From Dyella tabacisoli (GTDB lineage: Bacteria; Pseudomonadota; Gammaproteobacteria; Xanthomonadales; Rhodanobacteraceae): a stretch of 64,000 nt of DNA. Made by a program: the position numbers and the translations under genes. The notes beneath the pieces were generated by a model. It saw only the letters and a program-made list of their open reading frames with translations, searched no databases and was not told the origin of the DNA. Below, piece after piece: positions 41,367 to 53,889 of the stretch. The stretch covers positions 54,087 through 118,086 of the forward strand of contig NZ_KZ857182.1 in the NCBI RefSeq assembly GCF_003350925.1, written 5' to 3'. Position 1 is the stretch's first letter, and each line of letters opens with the position of its first letter.

Positions 41367-43248
41367 CGCCGGGCTCGATCTGCTTGTAGATCCGCTCTAG
41401 CACCTGGATCTTTTGCTTGAGCACAGCCATATCGTCGGCCACCCATTCGCGTGGCAGCACATCGCGGCCAAAGAAAGTGCGCAGCATGTCTTCAGGTGGA
41501 GCATTGAAACCGTTGCGCAACAAAGCCATGTAACGCCGCTGAAAATCGGCAGGGTCGTGCTGGGCCATAGCAAACATTTTGGTGGCCAGCAATCCGGCAT
41601 AGAGGTAATTCACCAGATAAAGCGGGTCTTGATACATCAGCCGCTTGGTCATCCAGGTGTGGGCAAGCTGCGGCTCGTAGGCAGGCCATATCTCGTATTT
41701 GCTCATCGTCGCTAGCGTGAGAGCATCGAGATCGCTCGCATTCTTGAGCTTTCCCGCCACGACGCCATCATAGATGGACTGCTCCAGATCACTCTCTTCG
41801 GCCGAGGTAAATATCTGGAACGTCATGTCGTCAAGCAGGGCCTGCAAGTAATACGCTTTGGCCCGCGGATCGCTGGCGCTGCGATGCAGATGGTCATAGA
41901 GCAACAGCTCGTTGAGGATGGCGATCGTTTCGGACATCCAACTGGGCCCGTGTTCGTAGAACGGCGATACACCCTGCTCGTTCATCAGTTGGGCGTGCAT
42001 CGCGTGGCCGCCCTCGTGGATAACCACGCGCGCACCAGCGAGATCGCCGCTGTATCGGCCAACGAACAAACCGGTGGCAACACCGGGGGCACTGATTGAG
42101 AAGCCATCGTCAACGCGCTTGCCCTGCTCGGCGACCAGGTCCATTCGCCCTTGCGACGGATCGAGCAACGCCCCGAATCCCGCCACATAGTCTTGTCCGA
42201 GTGGCGTCAAAGCCTGTAATGCAGTCACGCGAATCTGCTCGAAGGTAAACTGCGGGGCAGCAAACCCAGGCGCCGGCAACGCCAAGTCCCAAGAGCGCAC
42301 CTCGCTGATACCGGTCATCGCTGTCACGTTGGCGGCTCGCAAGCGCTGATAAGCCTGCATGACCTTGGCCTGCGCGGCCACCGCCATCAGAGTGTCGTTC
42401 ACTGCCTCGCGACTGAGCTGCCGCTCGAAATAGGCAGCGCTTGGGGCATCCTTGTAATGCTGCAAGCGGGCGGTTCGATCATTCATCCGTACAACACTTA
42501 ATAGAATGCCCGCATAGATGTCCGCCCGCCCGGCATAGCCGTCCCAACGGCGCTGCCAGGCATCTCGACGCACAGCTCGATCCGGGTTGATCGCCAGTGC
42601 CTTGGCATCCTTATCTACATCCCATTCAGCGTCTGCCATACGCACCTTGCCGAAATCGGTACTGCGCCGGGTCTGTTGATACAGAGTCCAGAATGCCGTT
42701 GTCGCCGGATCGGCCACTTCGTCCAAGATGGTTTGCTGCGCTTCGGGAAGCTCGTGCGGTAAACCGCGCACGGCTTGTTGCTGCAGATAGGCGTAGCGGC
42801 CCAGGGCAGGTTCGGCAGCCACCACTTTTGCAAAGCCCGCCGTACCGAGTCCGCGCAGCGTGGTGCGCGTTGCCGTCGCCAAACGGCCAGCGGCATTGTC
42901 CACTTGATCCAGCGCATCCGCCGTAACCCGATCCTCGATATCCATGGCCGATCGCAGATGCAAATAGGCGCTGTGGCGCCGGCAAGCGACCAGTAAGCTC
43001 TCGGCATGATGCAGGTAATTCAAAAGTGCTTGCGCATCCGCTGACGACTGCGCGGCGAATGCAGCCATATCGGCGAGCAAATGCTCGCGCTGCGCCTGCT
43101 CGACCGCTGACGACTCGAAATAAGCTGTCTGATCGATATGATGTGTCGCTGCACTTGCGCCAACACCGGCCGGCAGCTCAGCCTTACTGATCGCCGGAAA
43201 CATACTCATCAGCCAAGCCAAGCCTACACACGCCATTGCTCTGTTCAT
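41314..43248 (-). CDS. M3-family metallopeptidase, exported
   Basis: A 644-residue protein with a probable signal peptide (MNRAMACVGLAWLMSMFPAI, cleaved near SKA). It has the M3 zinc motif VVIHEGGHAMHAQLM (His411, Glu412, His415) followed by the third ligand region in GPSWMSETIAILNELLLYDH, and the upstream DRTARLQHYKDAPSAAYFER segment seen in oligoendopeptidases. It would cut short peptides in the periplasm. The end overlaps the histidine kinase gene by 53 bp tail to tail. The length is normal for the family. Confidence 0.9.
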   Translation of the reverse strand: MNRAMACVGLAWLMSMFPAISKAELPAGVGASAATHHIDQTAYFESSAVEQAQREHLLADMAAFAAQSSADAQALLNYLHHAESLLVACRRHSAYLHLRSAMDIEDRVTADALDQVDNAAGRLATATRTTLRGLGTAGFAKVVAAEPALGRYAYLQQQAVRGLPHELPEAQQTILDEVADPATTAFWTLYQQTRRSTDFGKVRMADAEWDVDKDAKALAINPDRAVRRDAWQRRWDGYAGRADIYAGILLSVVRMNDRTARLQHYKDAPSAAYFERQLSREAVNDTLMAVAAQAKVMQAYQRLRAANVTAMTGISEVRSWDLALPAPGFAAPQFTFEQIRVTALQALTPLGQDYVAGFGALLDPSQGRMDLVAEQGKRVDDGFSISAPGVATGLFVGRYSGDLAGARVVIHEGGHAMHAQLMNEQGVSPFYEHGPSWMSETIAILNELLLYDHLHRSASDPRAKAYYLQALLDDMTFQIFTSAEESDLEQSIYDGVVAGKLKNASDLDALTLATMSKYEIWPAYEPQLAHTWMTKRLMYQDPLYLVNYLYAGLLATKMFAMAQHDPADFQRRYMALLRNGFNAPPEDMLRTFFGRDVLPREWVADDMAVLKQKIQVLERIYKQIEPGANAQTRITTPDTPARHQ

Positions 43249-43345
43249 GCCGATCCCGTGACGTGGCGCCCAATGACGCCATCGACGACAAGCTAACAGT
43301 CGCGATGATGTCGTGCTTGACCGCGATAAGCGTCCTTACCCTGGT

Positions 43346-44116
43346 TTAGCGCATGGCTTGGCGATACGCCGAAGGCGTCATATCCAAAGCGGCCTTGAAA
43401 GAACGAGAGAACTGCGCCGCTCCAGCAAAGCCGCATTCAAACGCAATGTCCAGCAAAGGCCGGCGCGTGAAGCGCAATAGCAACGCCGCTTTCTCGGCGC
43501 GCATGCGCCGAACATATTCGCCCATGGTGCAGCCATACCACGTGCGAAAACTTCGAGCGACATGCACTGGATGTCGTCCGGCCTGCCGCGCCAGATCGTC
43601 GAGCGACCATGCGACTGCCGGGCCTTCATCGATACATTCACGCAGCCGGCGTAGCCAAGGCGGTGGTTGCGCAGCCAGCGTTCGCTCTTCGCCACGACCC
43701 AGTGCAGCCAAAAGCTCCAATGCCAAGCCCTCTGCCGCCAACGGCGCAAAGATATCGTCCACGCTTAACTCACATGCCAGTCGCGTGCCGATTTGCAACA
43801 ACTGCGGCGAGCCCCGCAAGCTGGGCGCGCAATCGAGGGCTACGCCCCGCTCCAACAAATACTCCTGCGACTGCGGACTAGGCGAGAACAGTATCTTGAC
43901 CGCTCCGGTTACCCCGAAGCGCTGCTGATGCACAGCGTGTGCCGGGCAGAACAGCAAGTCGCCAGGGCCATGCTCCTGCTGCCGTGCATGAATTTGCTCT
44001 TGATAGCTGCCACCCAGCACCAGACATAACCATGCCTCGTCATGCCGATGGGCCGCCATCGCGCTGTTCGGCAAATAACGTGAGACATGCAACTGCAACG
44101 AATGCGAATGGTTCAT
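43346..44116 (-). CDS. AraC-family transcription regulator
   Basis: About 256 residues from MNHSHSLQLHVSRYLPNSAM; a TTG at 44125 is an alternative start. The N-terminal part is a cupin-like sensor (HRHDEAWLCLVLGGSYQEQI, GDLLFCPAHAVHQQRFGVTG). Two helix-turn-helix units follow: SLDDLARQAGRHPVHVARSF and LLDIAFECGFAGAAQFSRSF with the signature end. The ligand is not evident. A nearby target was not identified; the divergent or next genes are bluB on the same strand and an M3 peptidase gene after it. Confidence 0.92.
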   Translation of the reverse strand: MNHSHSLQLHVSRYLPNSAMAAHRHDEAWLCLVLGGSYQEQIHARQQEHGPGDLLFCPAHAVHQQRFGVTGAVKILFSPSPQSQEYLLERGVALDCAPSLRGSPQLLQIGTRLACELSVDDIFAPLAAEGLALELLAALGRGEERTLAAQPPPWLRRLRECIDEGPAVAWSLDDLARQAGRHPVHVARSFRTWYGCTMGEYVRRMRAEKAALLLRFTRRPLLDIAFECGFAGAAQFSRSFKAALDMTPSAYRQAMR

Positions 44117-44418
44117 GGCGAGCAATCTCAGTAACGGGTTTGCACGACCGCATATTAAGACGTAACTCAGGCGTAGATGAAGCTAGTGCACCCTGGGTAC
44201 CGCAAAGGAACCCTCACCGACCAGGACGACCGCCACGATGACTGCCAGCAGCCAAAGGTGAATAGGCGCCAGACCATTTTCGCGGCAGGAATATAGGCCG
44301 TAGCGAAGATCAGCGTGGCTATGAAGCCGAACGTTTGGCGGCGGCGGAAGCGCCGGGAACTGCTTTGAAAAGAAGTTAAACGCCAGATCCAAACTCGTTA
44401 GCGATCGATCGATGCCAC
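44117..44418. other. Gap between the AraC and bluB genes
   Basis: About 300 bp. A TTG-initiated minus-strand frame (44183-44422) gives 79 residues with one hydrophobic run (PIHLWLLAVIVAVVLVGEGS) and overlaps the bluB stop; there is no good ribosome-binding site or known family, so it is not called as a gene. No hairpin or repeat seen. Confidence 0.5.
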
Positions 44419-45078
44419 TCAATCATCCGGCAATTCATCCTCACGCCACTCGTTCTCGAACACGCACGATTCAAGCGGCTTACGGGTTGCCCAGCGCTGC
44501 TCTTCCAGCATGGGCTTCGCATAAAACGCATCGACATGGCCGATGCACAGCAAGGCAATCGGCTTGGCGTCATCGGGCATCCGCAGCAGTTGCCGCAGTT
44601 CGTCGACATCGAACAGCGATACCCAACCCATACCCAGACCTTCGGCGCGCGCGGCCAGCCACATGTTCTGGATCGCACAGGCCGCCGAGGCCAGATCCAT
44701 TTCCGGCAAGGTGCGGCGACCAAAAATATGCCGTTCGCGACGATCCATCAGCGCAACGGCCAACAGCTCGCCGCATTCGAGCATGCCCTCGACTTTGAGC
44801 TTCATGAATTCGTCTTGACGCTCGCCGAGGGCAGCGGCGGTCACTTGCCGCTCCCGCTCTACCGCCGCGTGCAAACGTATACGCAAGGCCGGATCGGTGA
44901 TACGGACAAAGCGCCACGGCTGCATAAAGCCGACGCTTGGCGCATGGTGCGCGGCGCGCAGCAAGCGCATCAGCGTTGCGGGCTCCACCGCTCCCGGCAC
45001 GAAGTGACGCATATCGCGCCGTTCGAAAATGGCGCGATAAACCGCAGCGGTATCGGTGTCGTCAAAACGATGCGTCAC
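44419..45078 (-). CDS. bluB: 5,6-dimethylbenzimidazole synthase
   Basis: A 219-residue flavoprotein of the BluB type: YRAIFERRDMRHFVPGAVEP near the start, LLRAAHHAPSVGFMQPWRFV (FMN phosphate binding), LMDRRERHIFGRRTLPEMDL, and AIQNMWLAARAEGLGMGWVS. The enzyme splits FMN with oxygen to make 5,6-dimethylbenzimidazole, the lower ligand of cobalamin, in the cytoplasm. No other cobalamin gene or cobalamin riboswitch was seen here. The stop codon is followed by the AraC gene region; upstream is a REP-like hairpin and the esterase gene. Confidence 0.88.
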   Translation of the reverse strand: MTHRFDDTDTAAVYRAIFERRDMRHFVPGAVEPATLMRLLRAAHHAPSVGFMQPWRFVRITDPALRIRLHAAVERERQVTAAALGERQDEFMKLKVEGMLECGELLAVALMDRRERHIFGRRTLPEMDLASAACAIQNMWLAARAEGLGMGWVSLFDVDELRQLLRMPDDAKPIALLCIGHVDAFYAKPMLEEQRWATRKPLESCVFENEWREDELPDD

Positions 45079-45130
45079 ATTGCGAAATCTATGTCAGGGC
45101 AAGCCGGGATTATCCAGGATGCAAGGGCCC

Positions 45131-45153
45131 CGTTGGGGACACCCCAACCTACG
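45131..45153. repeat. REP-like hairpin, GTAGGTTGGG family, copy F (short)
   Basis: GTTGGGG and CCCCAAC with only ACA between them, flanked by CGTAGGTT in the minus-strand reading. It begins right after the TAA stop of the esterase gene. Confidence 0.75.
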
Positions 45154-46113
45154 TTACTTCGGCGGCAGCGCCCACAGCAAACCATGGGTGATGGCGTCCG
45201 GGTACACCGTCAGGTGATCTTCGTCGGCGATGGTTTGCGACTCGATATGCAAGCCGGGATAGTGTCGCGACTTCAACTGCGCCTCGAAGGTTTGCATATC
45301 GCGCACCATGTCCCTGGTGTGGTTGTAGCGCTTGTCCTTGGATGCCGGATTGATGGTCTCGTAGCCGCCGGTCATCATCAAAACATCGGCGGGCATATCT
45401 TTGTGCGCGGCGGCATAGTCGCGTTCGCGCGCCAGCATGACTTTGTTGTCGAACCACAGCGACGGGCTGCTGATGATGTAGCGCTCAAACATGGTCGGCT
45501 CGGTCAACAGCATCTGGACGCCGAGCAATCCACCGTACGAATGCCCCGAGAATATCTTGCGATGCATATCGACGCGGTAGTTTTTGGCGACGAAGGGAAA
45601 GACTTCATCGGCAATGAACTTTCGATACGCCTCGGCCTCGCCATATACCGGGCTGCGACCGGGCATGTCGCTGACGGCATCTTTAGACGTCGGGCCATTG
45701 GGTGTCGGAGTGTAATCGCGCTGGCGGCTATAAGTCGGCGTTTCGTCCTTGGCGTAGGAAAGTCCAACCAGAACAAATTCTTCCAAGCCGCTGCCATGAT
45801 CGCCCACGCGGGTCGCAATGCTGCGTATCAAGGGGAATGCGTAGTTCGCATCGGTAACGAACACCACCGGAAAGCGACGCGTGGGCTGCTCTTCATAGGA
45901 GGGTGGCAAGCTGACAAACACTTGGTAGTCACGATGCAGCGTCGCCGATGCGATATCGCGAACTTCGGTATTTTTCAGCACGTATCCAGTCGATGCCGGC
46001 GCGGCCGGCTTGACTGCCTGCTGCGCTGACGGCACCGGGGCCTGGGCCGCCGAACAGGCTGACAACGCGATAAAGCAGGCTGTTAACCATGGAAATGCGA
46101 ACCGTTCTTTCAT
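45154..46113 (-). CDS. Lipoprotein alpha/beta hydrolase (esterase D/IroE-like)
   Basis: About 319 residues from MKERFAFPWLTACFIALSAC; an ATG at 46122 is also possible. Lipoprotein signal (LSAC). The protein has SLPPSYEEQPTRRFPVVFVT, IFSGHSYGGLLGVQMLLTEP with the nucleophile Ser in GHSYGG, and a late VYPDAITHG with the likely His, as in putative esterases related to IroE/Fes that hydrolyse trilactone siderophores, and to carbohydrate esterases. The substrate is unknown. Its stop codon is followed at once by REP-like copy F. Confidence 0.87.
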   Translation of the reverse strand: MKERFAFPWLTACFIALSACSAAQAPVPSAQQAVKPAAPASTGYVLKNTEVRDIASATLHRDYQVFVSLPPSYEEQPTRRFPVVFVTDANYAFPLIRSIATRVGDHGSGLEEFVLVGLSYAKDETPTYSRQRDYTPTPNGPTSKDAVSDMPGRSPVYGEAEAYRKFIADEVFPFVAKNYRVDMHRKIFSGHSYGGLLGVQMLLTEPTMFERYIISSPSLWFDNKVMLARERDYAAAHKDMPADVLMMTGGYETINPASKDKRYNHTRDMVRDMQTFEAQLKSRHYPGLHIESQTIADEDHLTVYPDAITHGLLWALPPK

Positions 46114-46354
46114 CAACAACATCGCCTGAGCCTACCCGGCCGCCAAGTGTCGATATGCGCCGGCGCTTTAGCAAGCGCCGAGCAACGAAACGAGACGTCC
46201 TTAAACGCCAGCACCGCCCATTTGGAGCAAAATCACGGCATCAAGTCAGGCCAGAGTCGCAAAAGCGCTACTGCCTGCTTGCGTGCAGCACTGTTAACGC
46301 CCCACTCACGGTTACCCTGGCAGCTTAAACGCCTATCAACTCAAGGAGACGATC

Positions 46355-46687
46355 ATGGCGAGGCATCGCGACATCGAGGAAAGCAATGGCAGTGGCGAGC
46401 GCATCGGTGAACGCGTGCGCAGCTATGCCGATGGGGCCGCCGGTCGGGCCAATGAACTGCTGCAGCGCAGTCGCGAAGCGCGGCGTCTGTTTGGCCAACG
46501 TGGCCGCGACTACAGCCGACAACTGGCTAACGCGGCAGAGGATTTTGCCGACGAAGCGAATTATCGCTATAACCGCTTGCGCCGGCAGGCACGCCGTCAT
46601 CCGGTCGCCACCGCGGCGATTGTGGCTGGTGCGGTAGGCGCGGCGTTGTTGCTGTTCAGCGTGCTTCGTAGCCGCGACAACGATTGA
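46355..46687 (+). CDS. ElaB/YqjD-like membrane-anchored protein (DUF883 type)
   Basis: A 110-residue protein with an AAGGAG site before the ATG. The first 80 residues are a charged amphipathic helix (ESNGSGERIGERVRSYADGA, SREARRLFGQRGRDYSRQLA, EDFADEANYRYNRLRRQAR); a C-terminal membrane segment, HPVATAAIVAGAVGAALLLF, is followed by SVLRSRDND. This is the layout of DUF883 proteins such as ElaB and YqjD, which anchor ribosomes or stress factors to the inner membrane in stationary phase. The assignment is by layout. A bidirectional terminator follows. Confidence 0.72.
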   Translation: MARHRDIEESNGSGERIGERVRSYADGAAGRANELLQRSREARRLFGQRGRDYSRQLANAAEDFADEANYRYNRLRRQARRHPVATAAIVAGAVGAALLLFSVLRSRDND

Positions 46688-46706
46688 AAGCCTGCGATGG
46701 ATACAT

Positions 46707-46740
46707 AAAAGAAAACCCGCCTTGTGGCGGGTTTTCTTTT
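46707..46740. terminator. Bidirectional terminator between the ElaB-like gene and aceE
   Basis: AAAAGAAAACCCGCC and GGCGGGTTTTCTTTT are perfect arms around TTGT, with A-tract on one side and T-tract on the other. It serves both convergent genes. Confidence 0.93.
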
Positions 46741-46745
46741 GATGC

Positions 46746-49439
<2,694 letters not shown>

Positions 49440-49597
49440 TGAATAATTCTCCGCGGCGCCGATCAAGCGCTGACTTGAGGTGAAGTCGCGTCGCCGGGGA
49501 TGCGACGGGATGACGAACTAGCCGTCTGATTCTAGCCTTCGCACGGCTGGGCCGCCAATTGCGGTGCCATGCGCGAGCGCATTGAGTGCCGCGCCGA

Positions 49598-49626
49598 CTC
49601 CCCTCCCCTGCGAGCAAGGGAGGGGA
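49598..49626. repeat. CCCCTCCC/GGGAGGGG fold-back repeat
   Basis: CTCCCCTCCC, then CTGCGAGCAA, then GGGAGGGGAT in the gap between maeB and aceE. A longer relative lies at 11722-11780, where CCCCTCCCCTGCGA also occurs. Confidence 0.65.
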
Positions 49627-49633
49627 TAGTCAG

Positions 49634-51925
49634 TTACGAACGCCGCTCGTTCTGAGCCGCGCGAATCTGCGCATCGACCGCGGCGATCGCGGTCATATTG
49701 ACCACGCGGCGCGGCGTCGCCACCGGGGTAAGGATATGCGCCGACTTGTCCAGGCCCATCAAGATAGGCCCGATGGCCACGCCCTCGGTCATCACCCGCA
49801 CCATGTTGTAGGTGATGTTGGCGGCGTCGAGGTTGGGCATGACGAACAAATTGGCCCGGCCGGTCAGTGTGGTATTGGGGAACAAGCGCGTACGCACGCC
49901 TTCGTCCCAGGCGGCATCGGCCTGCATTTCGCCGTCCACTTCGAGCTTGGGCATACGCTCTTTAAGCAACTGATAGACCTTGCGCATTTTTGCCGCGCTG
50001 GGGTTGTCGTGGCTGCCGAAGTTGGAGTGCGACAGCAAGGCCACCTTCGGCTCGATGCCGAACAGCTTCAGGCGGTAGCTGGCCTGCAAAGTGGCCTCGG
50101 CGATCTGTTCGGCGGTGGGATCGACCTGCACATGGGTGTCGAGGAAGAACCAGGCGCCCTTGTCGTTGATGACGCCGGTCATCGCCGACGTGCACGACAC
50201 GCCGGGATCGAGACCGAATACGCTGCGCATATAGCCGAGTTTTTTGTGAAAGCGCCCGACCAGGCCGCTTATCATCGCGTCGGCTTCGCCACGCTCGACC
50301 ATCAGCGAGGCGATCAGGGTCGGCCGCGAGCGCAGCAGATTTTTCGCCGCTGCCGGCGACACTCCGCGCCGCTCGGTGAGCGCGTGGTACTGCTGCCAGT
50401 AATCGTTGAAGCGCGGGTCGTCGTTGATATTGGTCAGCTCGAAATCGACACCTACGCGCATGCGCAGGCCGAGGCGTTCGATGCGTGTCTCGATGACATC
50501 CGGGCGACCAATCAGCACCGGGAAGGCGAGCTTCTCGTCGATCACCGTCTGCACCGCGCGCAGCACGGTTTCCTCTTCGCCTTCGGCGTAGACCACACGC
50601 TTGAGGTCGGCGCGGGCGCGCTCGTACACCGGCTTCATCAGCAGGCCGGTGCGGTAAATGAACTGGCCGAGTTTTTCTTTGTACGCGTCCATATCGGCGA
50701 TCGGACGGGTGGCGACACCCGAGTCCATCGCCGCTTGAGCCACGGCGGCCGCCAGCATCACCAGCAGGCGCGGATCGAACGGACGCGGGATCAGGTATTC
50801 CGGCCCGAAGATCGGTACTTCACCGCCATAGGCGCTGGCGAGGTCGCCAGCTTCCATCCGCGCCAACTCGGCAATGGCGCGCACGCAGGCCAGCTTCATC
50901 GCCTCATTGATGCCGGTGGCGCCCACATCGAGCGCGCCACGGAAGATGTACGGGAAACACAGCGCGTTATTGACCTGGTTCGGATAATCCGAGCGGCCCG
51001 TGGCGATGATGCAGTCCGGCCGCACCCGCTTGGCGTCCTCCGGCGAGATCTCGGGATTGGGGTTGGCCAGGGCGAGAATGATCGGCTTGTCGGCCATGCC
51101 CGCCACCATCTCCGGCTTCAGCACGCCGCCGGCAGACAGGCCCAGGAAGATGTCGGCACCGGCGACGATCTCGGCCAGGCTGCGCTTGTCGGTGTCGCGC
51201 GCGTAACGCTGCTTGTCCGGGTCCATGTTGCCGCGGCCGGTGTAGAGCACACCTTCGCGATCGAACGCGAGAATGTTTTCCGGCTTGAGACCCAGCGCCA
51301 CCAGCATATCCAGGCAGGCGATACCGGCCGCACCGGCGCCGGCCGTGGCCAGCTTCACGTCTTCGATCTTTTTGCCGACCACTTCCAGCGCATTGATTAT
51401 GGCCGCGCCAACGATGATCGCGGTGCCATGCTGATCGTCGTGGAACACCGGAATTTTCATGCGCTCGCGCAATTTGCGCTCGACGATGAAGCACTCCGGC
51501 GCCTTGATGTCTTCGAGGTTGATGCCGCCGAACGTCGGCTCCATCGAGGCGATGATATCGACCAGCTTGTCGGGATCGCGCTCATTCAGCTCGATATCGA
51601 ACACGTCGATGCCGGCGAACTTCTGAAACAGCACGCCCTTGCCTTCCATCACCGGCTTGCCGGCCAGCGGGCCGATATCGCCTAGTCCTAATACCGCCGT
51701 GCCATTGGTGATAACCGCCACCAGATTGCCGCGCGCGGTCATTTCGCTGGCGGCGTTCGGGTCGGCGACGATCGCCTCGCAGGCATAGGCCACGCCCGGC
51801 GAATAGGCGAGCGCGAGATCGCGCTGGGTCACCATGGGTTTGGTCGCACTGACCGTGATCTTGCCCGGTCGCGGAAGACGGTGATATTCGAGGGCGGCTA
51901 AACGCAGTTCTTCTGTGAGTGACAT
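49634..51925 (-). CDS. maeB: NADP-dependent malic enzyme with phosphotransacetylase-like domain
   Basis: A 763-residue protein. Residues 1-430 are malic enzyme: [96 protein letters not shown], and [20 protein letters not shown]. Residues from about 430 form a PTA-like domain ([60 protein letters not shown]). It converts malate to pyruvate and CO2 with NADPH. The C-terminal domain is usually inactive and binds acetyl-CoA as a regulator. It precedes aceE on the same strand with a 194-bp gap. Confidence 0.94.
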   Translation of the reverse strand: MSLTEELRLAALEYHRLPRPGKITVSATKPMVTQRDLALAYSPGVAYACEAIVADPNAASEMTARGNLVAVITNGTAVLGLGDIGPLAGKPVMEGKGVLFQKFAGIDVFDIELNERDPDKLVDIIASMEPTFGGINLEDIKAPECFIVERKLRERMKIPVFHDDQHGTAIIVGAAIINALEVVGKKIEDVKLATAGAGAAGIACLDMLVALGLKPENILAFDREGVLYTGRGNMDPDKQRYARDTDKRSLAEIVAGADIFLGLSAGGVLKPEMVAGMADKPIILALANPNPEISPEDAKRVRPDCIIATGRSDYPNQVNNALCFPYIFRGALDVGATGINEAMKLACVRAIAELARMEAGDLASAYGGEVPIFGPEYLIPRPFDPRLLVMLAAAVAQAAMDSGVATRPIADMDAYKEKLGQFIYRTGLLMKPVYERARADLKRVVYAEGEEETVLRAVQTVIDEKLAFPVLIGRPDVIETRIERLGLRMRVGVDFELTNINDDPRFNDYWQQYHALTERRGVSPAAAKNLLRSRPTLIASLMVERGEADAMISGLVGRFHKKLGYMRSVFGLDPGVSCTSAMTGVINDKGAWFFLDTHVQVDPTAEQIAEATLQASYRLKLFGIEPKVALLSHSNFGSHDNPSAAKMRKVYQLLKERMPKLEVDGEMQADAAWDEGVRTRLFPNTTLTGRANLFVMPNLDAANITYNMVRVMTEGVAIGPILMGLDKSAHILTPVATPRRVVNMTAIAAVDAQIRAAQNERRS

Positions 51926-52057
51926 GGGCGTTGTATTGGGAGTCGTCGGGGAAGGGCGCTGCGCACGGTGGTCGCGCGTGGCATGCGCCGCATGTTAGCA
52001 GGGCCAGCCCGTATCAGCCGTTGCACTGCGCCATGCGCGGGCGCATTGAGTGATGGC

Positions 52058-52350
52058 GGGGAACGGGGAACGGGGAACGGGGAACGGGGAACGGGGAACG
52101 GGGAACGGGGAACGGGGAACGGGGAACGGGGAACGGGGAACGGGGAACGGGGAACGGGGAACGGGGAAGAGCCTAAAAAGCAGAAGCAAAAAAGCAAGAG
52201 CAAAAACAAACAAAAATCAAAAAAGAACGCGGATCCGCAATATCCCCTCGAACTTCATGTTCCCCATTCCCCGTTCCCCGCCTAAAAAGAACGCAACACC
52301 ACAGCCACCACCAAGCCGCATGTTCCCCGTTCCCCATCCCCCGTTCCCCA
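52058..52350 (+). repeat. GGGGAAC heptamer element, copy 3
   Basis: Fifteen complete GGGGAAC units and a final GGGGAA (52058-52168), then the A-rich core (AGCCTAAAAAGCAGAAGCAA and onward), then two GTTCCCC clusters (about 52257-52282 and 52320-52350). The right end touches the stop of the QEGLA gene. Copy 2 has the same core and layout with nine units. Confidence 0.92.
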
Positions 52351-52355
52351 CTTCA

Positions 52356-53618
52356 TCACAGCGCCAACTCGTCCCCCTGCACCTTACCCATTCGGATGCG
52401 ATTGACGAACAACGAAAACGCCAGCTTGCCGGCCAGCCCATGCACGTGTTGCATCCACGGCGGCAGCCAGCGCGGCGGCAGAATGGCGCCCGAGGCAAAA
52501 TGAGGCTCCAGGCTGAGTACGTCGTGCAGTGCCAGCTTGCCGGCAAACAGATGACGCAATAGATCCATCCGCCGCTGCTTCAATGCCCAGCGAAAGAAGG
52601 TGTGCACGGCAATCAGGCCGGACAGGTAGACGTTGTCCTTGGTAAAGGCCGCGCCACCGGTCAGCGGGACGCCACGAAATACGCGCTGGGCGGAGTGAAA
52701 ACTGTCCCCCGGCGTCTGCCCGCAATCGCTGAAGTATTTGTAGACCTCGACGAAATCGGCGCCGTTGAGCGCCATGTCGATCGCCAGAATACGCAGGCTG
52801 ATGCGCTTGAGCCGGGCAATGTCGATGGCGCCGGACATCAGCTCGGCGAATACGGCCAACCCTTCCTGAGTCGCCGTGACCCGCGGCGAGGTACGCGCCA
52901 GGGAAGCCAGCAGCGGCTGTGCCCGGCCGTTCAAGGCGGTCAACGAATGCACGAAAGCTTCATGCGCAAGCAACTGATGACGGTCGTACTCGCTGAAACG
53001 GGTGCCGCCGCGCAAGCGGACACTGGTGGCGCCGGCCGCGGCCTTGGCGGTCAGTTCGCTGTCCACCGTTACCGCAATCGTGCCGGCGCCGAAAAAGGCG
53101 TCTAGCTCCTTGGCCAGATCGGCACGCAGTGTTTCAGCGGGGATATTGGCGCGGATATCGTCGTCGTCCAGATCCGCACCCAGTTCATCGGATAGTTCGA
53201 CGAAATAGCGTGCGGCGTCCAGATTGCTGCGATCGCTGCCGGGAATCGGGTCGCCCGGCTTGCCGTAGAGTGTGACCGAAGGTGCGGTCACCCCATCGGT
53301 GCCCGCTGCCTCCAACAGTTCGGCGGCAATCCGCCAGGATTCGGCAGTGCGCTGCAGATAGTCGCCCAGCGGATCATCGTCGCCCGCCTCTCGCTCGATC
53401 GCCGCCAACTCGGCGCGCGCTTCGGACAAGTCCGGCCGCTGATAGCTCACCACCGGCAAGGTGTATTGCCCCTTGCTATAGGCCTCGATCATGCGGTCTT
53501 CGAGCGAAGCCGGCCAAGCCACGGTGGGCAAGATGCGAATACCGCGCACAGCCGCCAGCATGCGCTGATCGAGTGCTGCAAAGTGACTGAGTTCAGGGGG
53601 AAAGGGGCGGACGATCAT
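52356..53618 (-). CDS. DUF1704 (flavohemoglobin-expression-modulating QEGLA motif) protein
   Basis: About 420 residues from MIVRPFPPELSHFAALDQRM; the ATG at 53636 is an alternative. It contains YDRHQLLAHEAFVHSLTALN, with an HExxxH-like zinc motif, and TATQEGLAVFAELMSGAIDI, the QEGLA motif that names the family. N-terminal half: EDRMIEAYSKGQYTLPVVSY. Family members look like metallohydrolases of gluzincin type; one was reported to change flavohemoglobin expression. The substrate is unknown. The stop lies 5 bp from repeat copy 3. Confidence 0.87.
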   Translation of the reverse strand: MIVRPFPPELSHFAALDQRMLAAVRGIRILPTVAWPASLEDRMIEAYSKGQYTLPVVSYQRPDLSEARAELAAIEREAGDDDPLGDYLQRTAESWRIAAELLEAAGTDGVTAPSVTLYGKPGDPIPGSDRSNLDAARYFVELSDELGADLDDDDIRANIPAETLRADLAKELDAFFGAGTIAVTVDSELTAKAAAGATSVRLRGGTRFSEYDRHQLLAHEAFVHSLTALNGRAQPLLASLARTSPRVTATQEGLAVFAELMSGAIDIARLKRISLRILAIDMALNGADFVEVYKYFSDCGQTPGDSFHSAQRVFRGVPLTGGAAFTKDNVYLSGLIAVHTFFRWALKQRRMDLLRHLFAGKLALHDVLSLEPHFASGAILPPRWLPPWMQHVHGLAGKLAFSLFVNRIRMGKVQGDELAL

Positions 53619-53889
53619 CGGCCAAGCGTACTGCAAAGCCCAGGCTTGCCGCGGTGGTCGACGCCAAAATCCGGCATGAAGGCCACATCTGGCCCGCCCG
53701 GCATCACATCAGCGCCACCGCCCCTGGATCGACCCGGCCAGGCTGCAGAGGATCAGGCAGCACGACGCCGCAGCCGCATCGAGCCCACCGATCGAGCGCT
53801 CGCCAAGCTGGGCGGCACGGCCCATTCGAGGCCGCTGCTGAAAGACCTCGGCAAGACTCATATGACAAAGAGAGATAAATCCCGCGCCG
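53619..53889. other. Gap between the QEGLA gene and rsgA
   Basis: About 270 bp. Only shadow frames cross it; no promoter, hairpin or repeat could be made out by eye. Confidence 0.4.

Noticed and set aside
44183..44422. TTG-initiated 79-codon frame overlapping the bluB stop
   Set aside because: No ribosome-binding site, no family, only one hydrophobic run; insufficient support.
45079..45153. Cobalamin riboswitch upstream of bluB
   Set aside because: Only 75 bp before the neighbouring gene, filled by a REP-like hairpin; no B12-box was seen.
49586..51685. 699-codon open frame opposite maeB
   Set aside because: Shadow of the malic enzyme gene, His/Arg/Asp-rich without motif.
52058..52168. Tandem array considered as a CRISPR-like repeat
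   Set aside because: Units are 7 bp with no spacers; it is a simple heptamer array.
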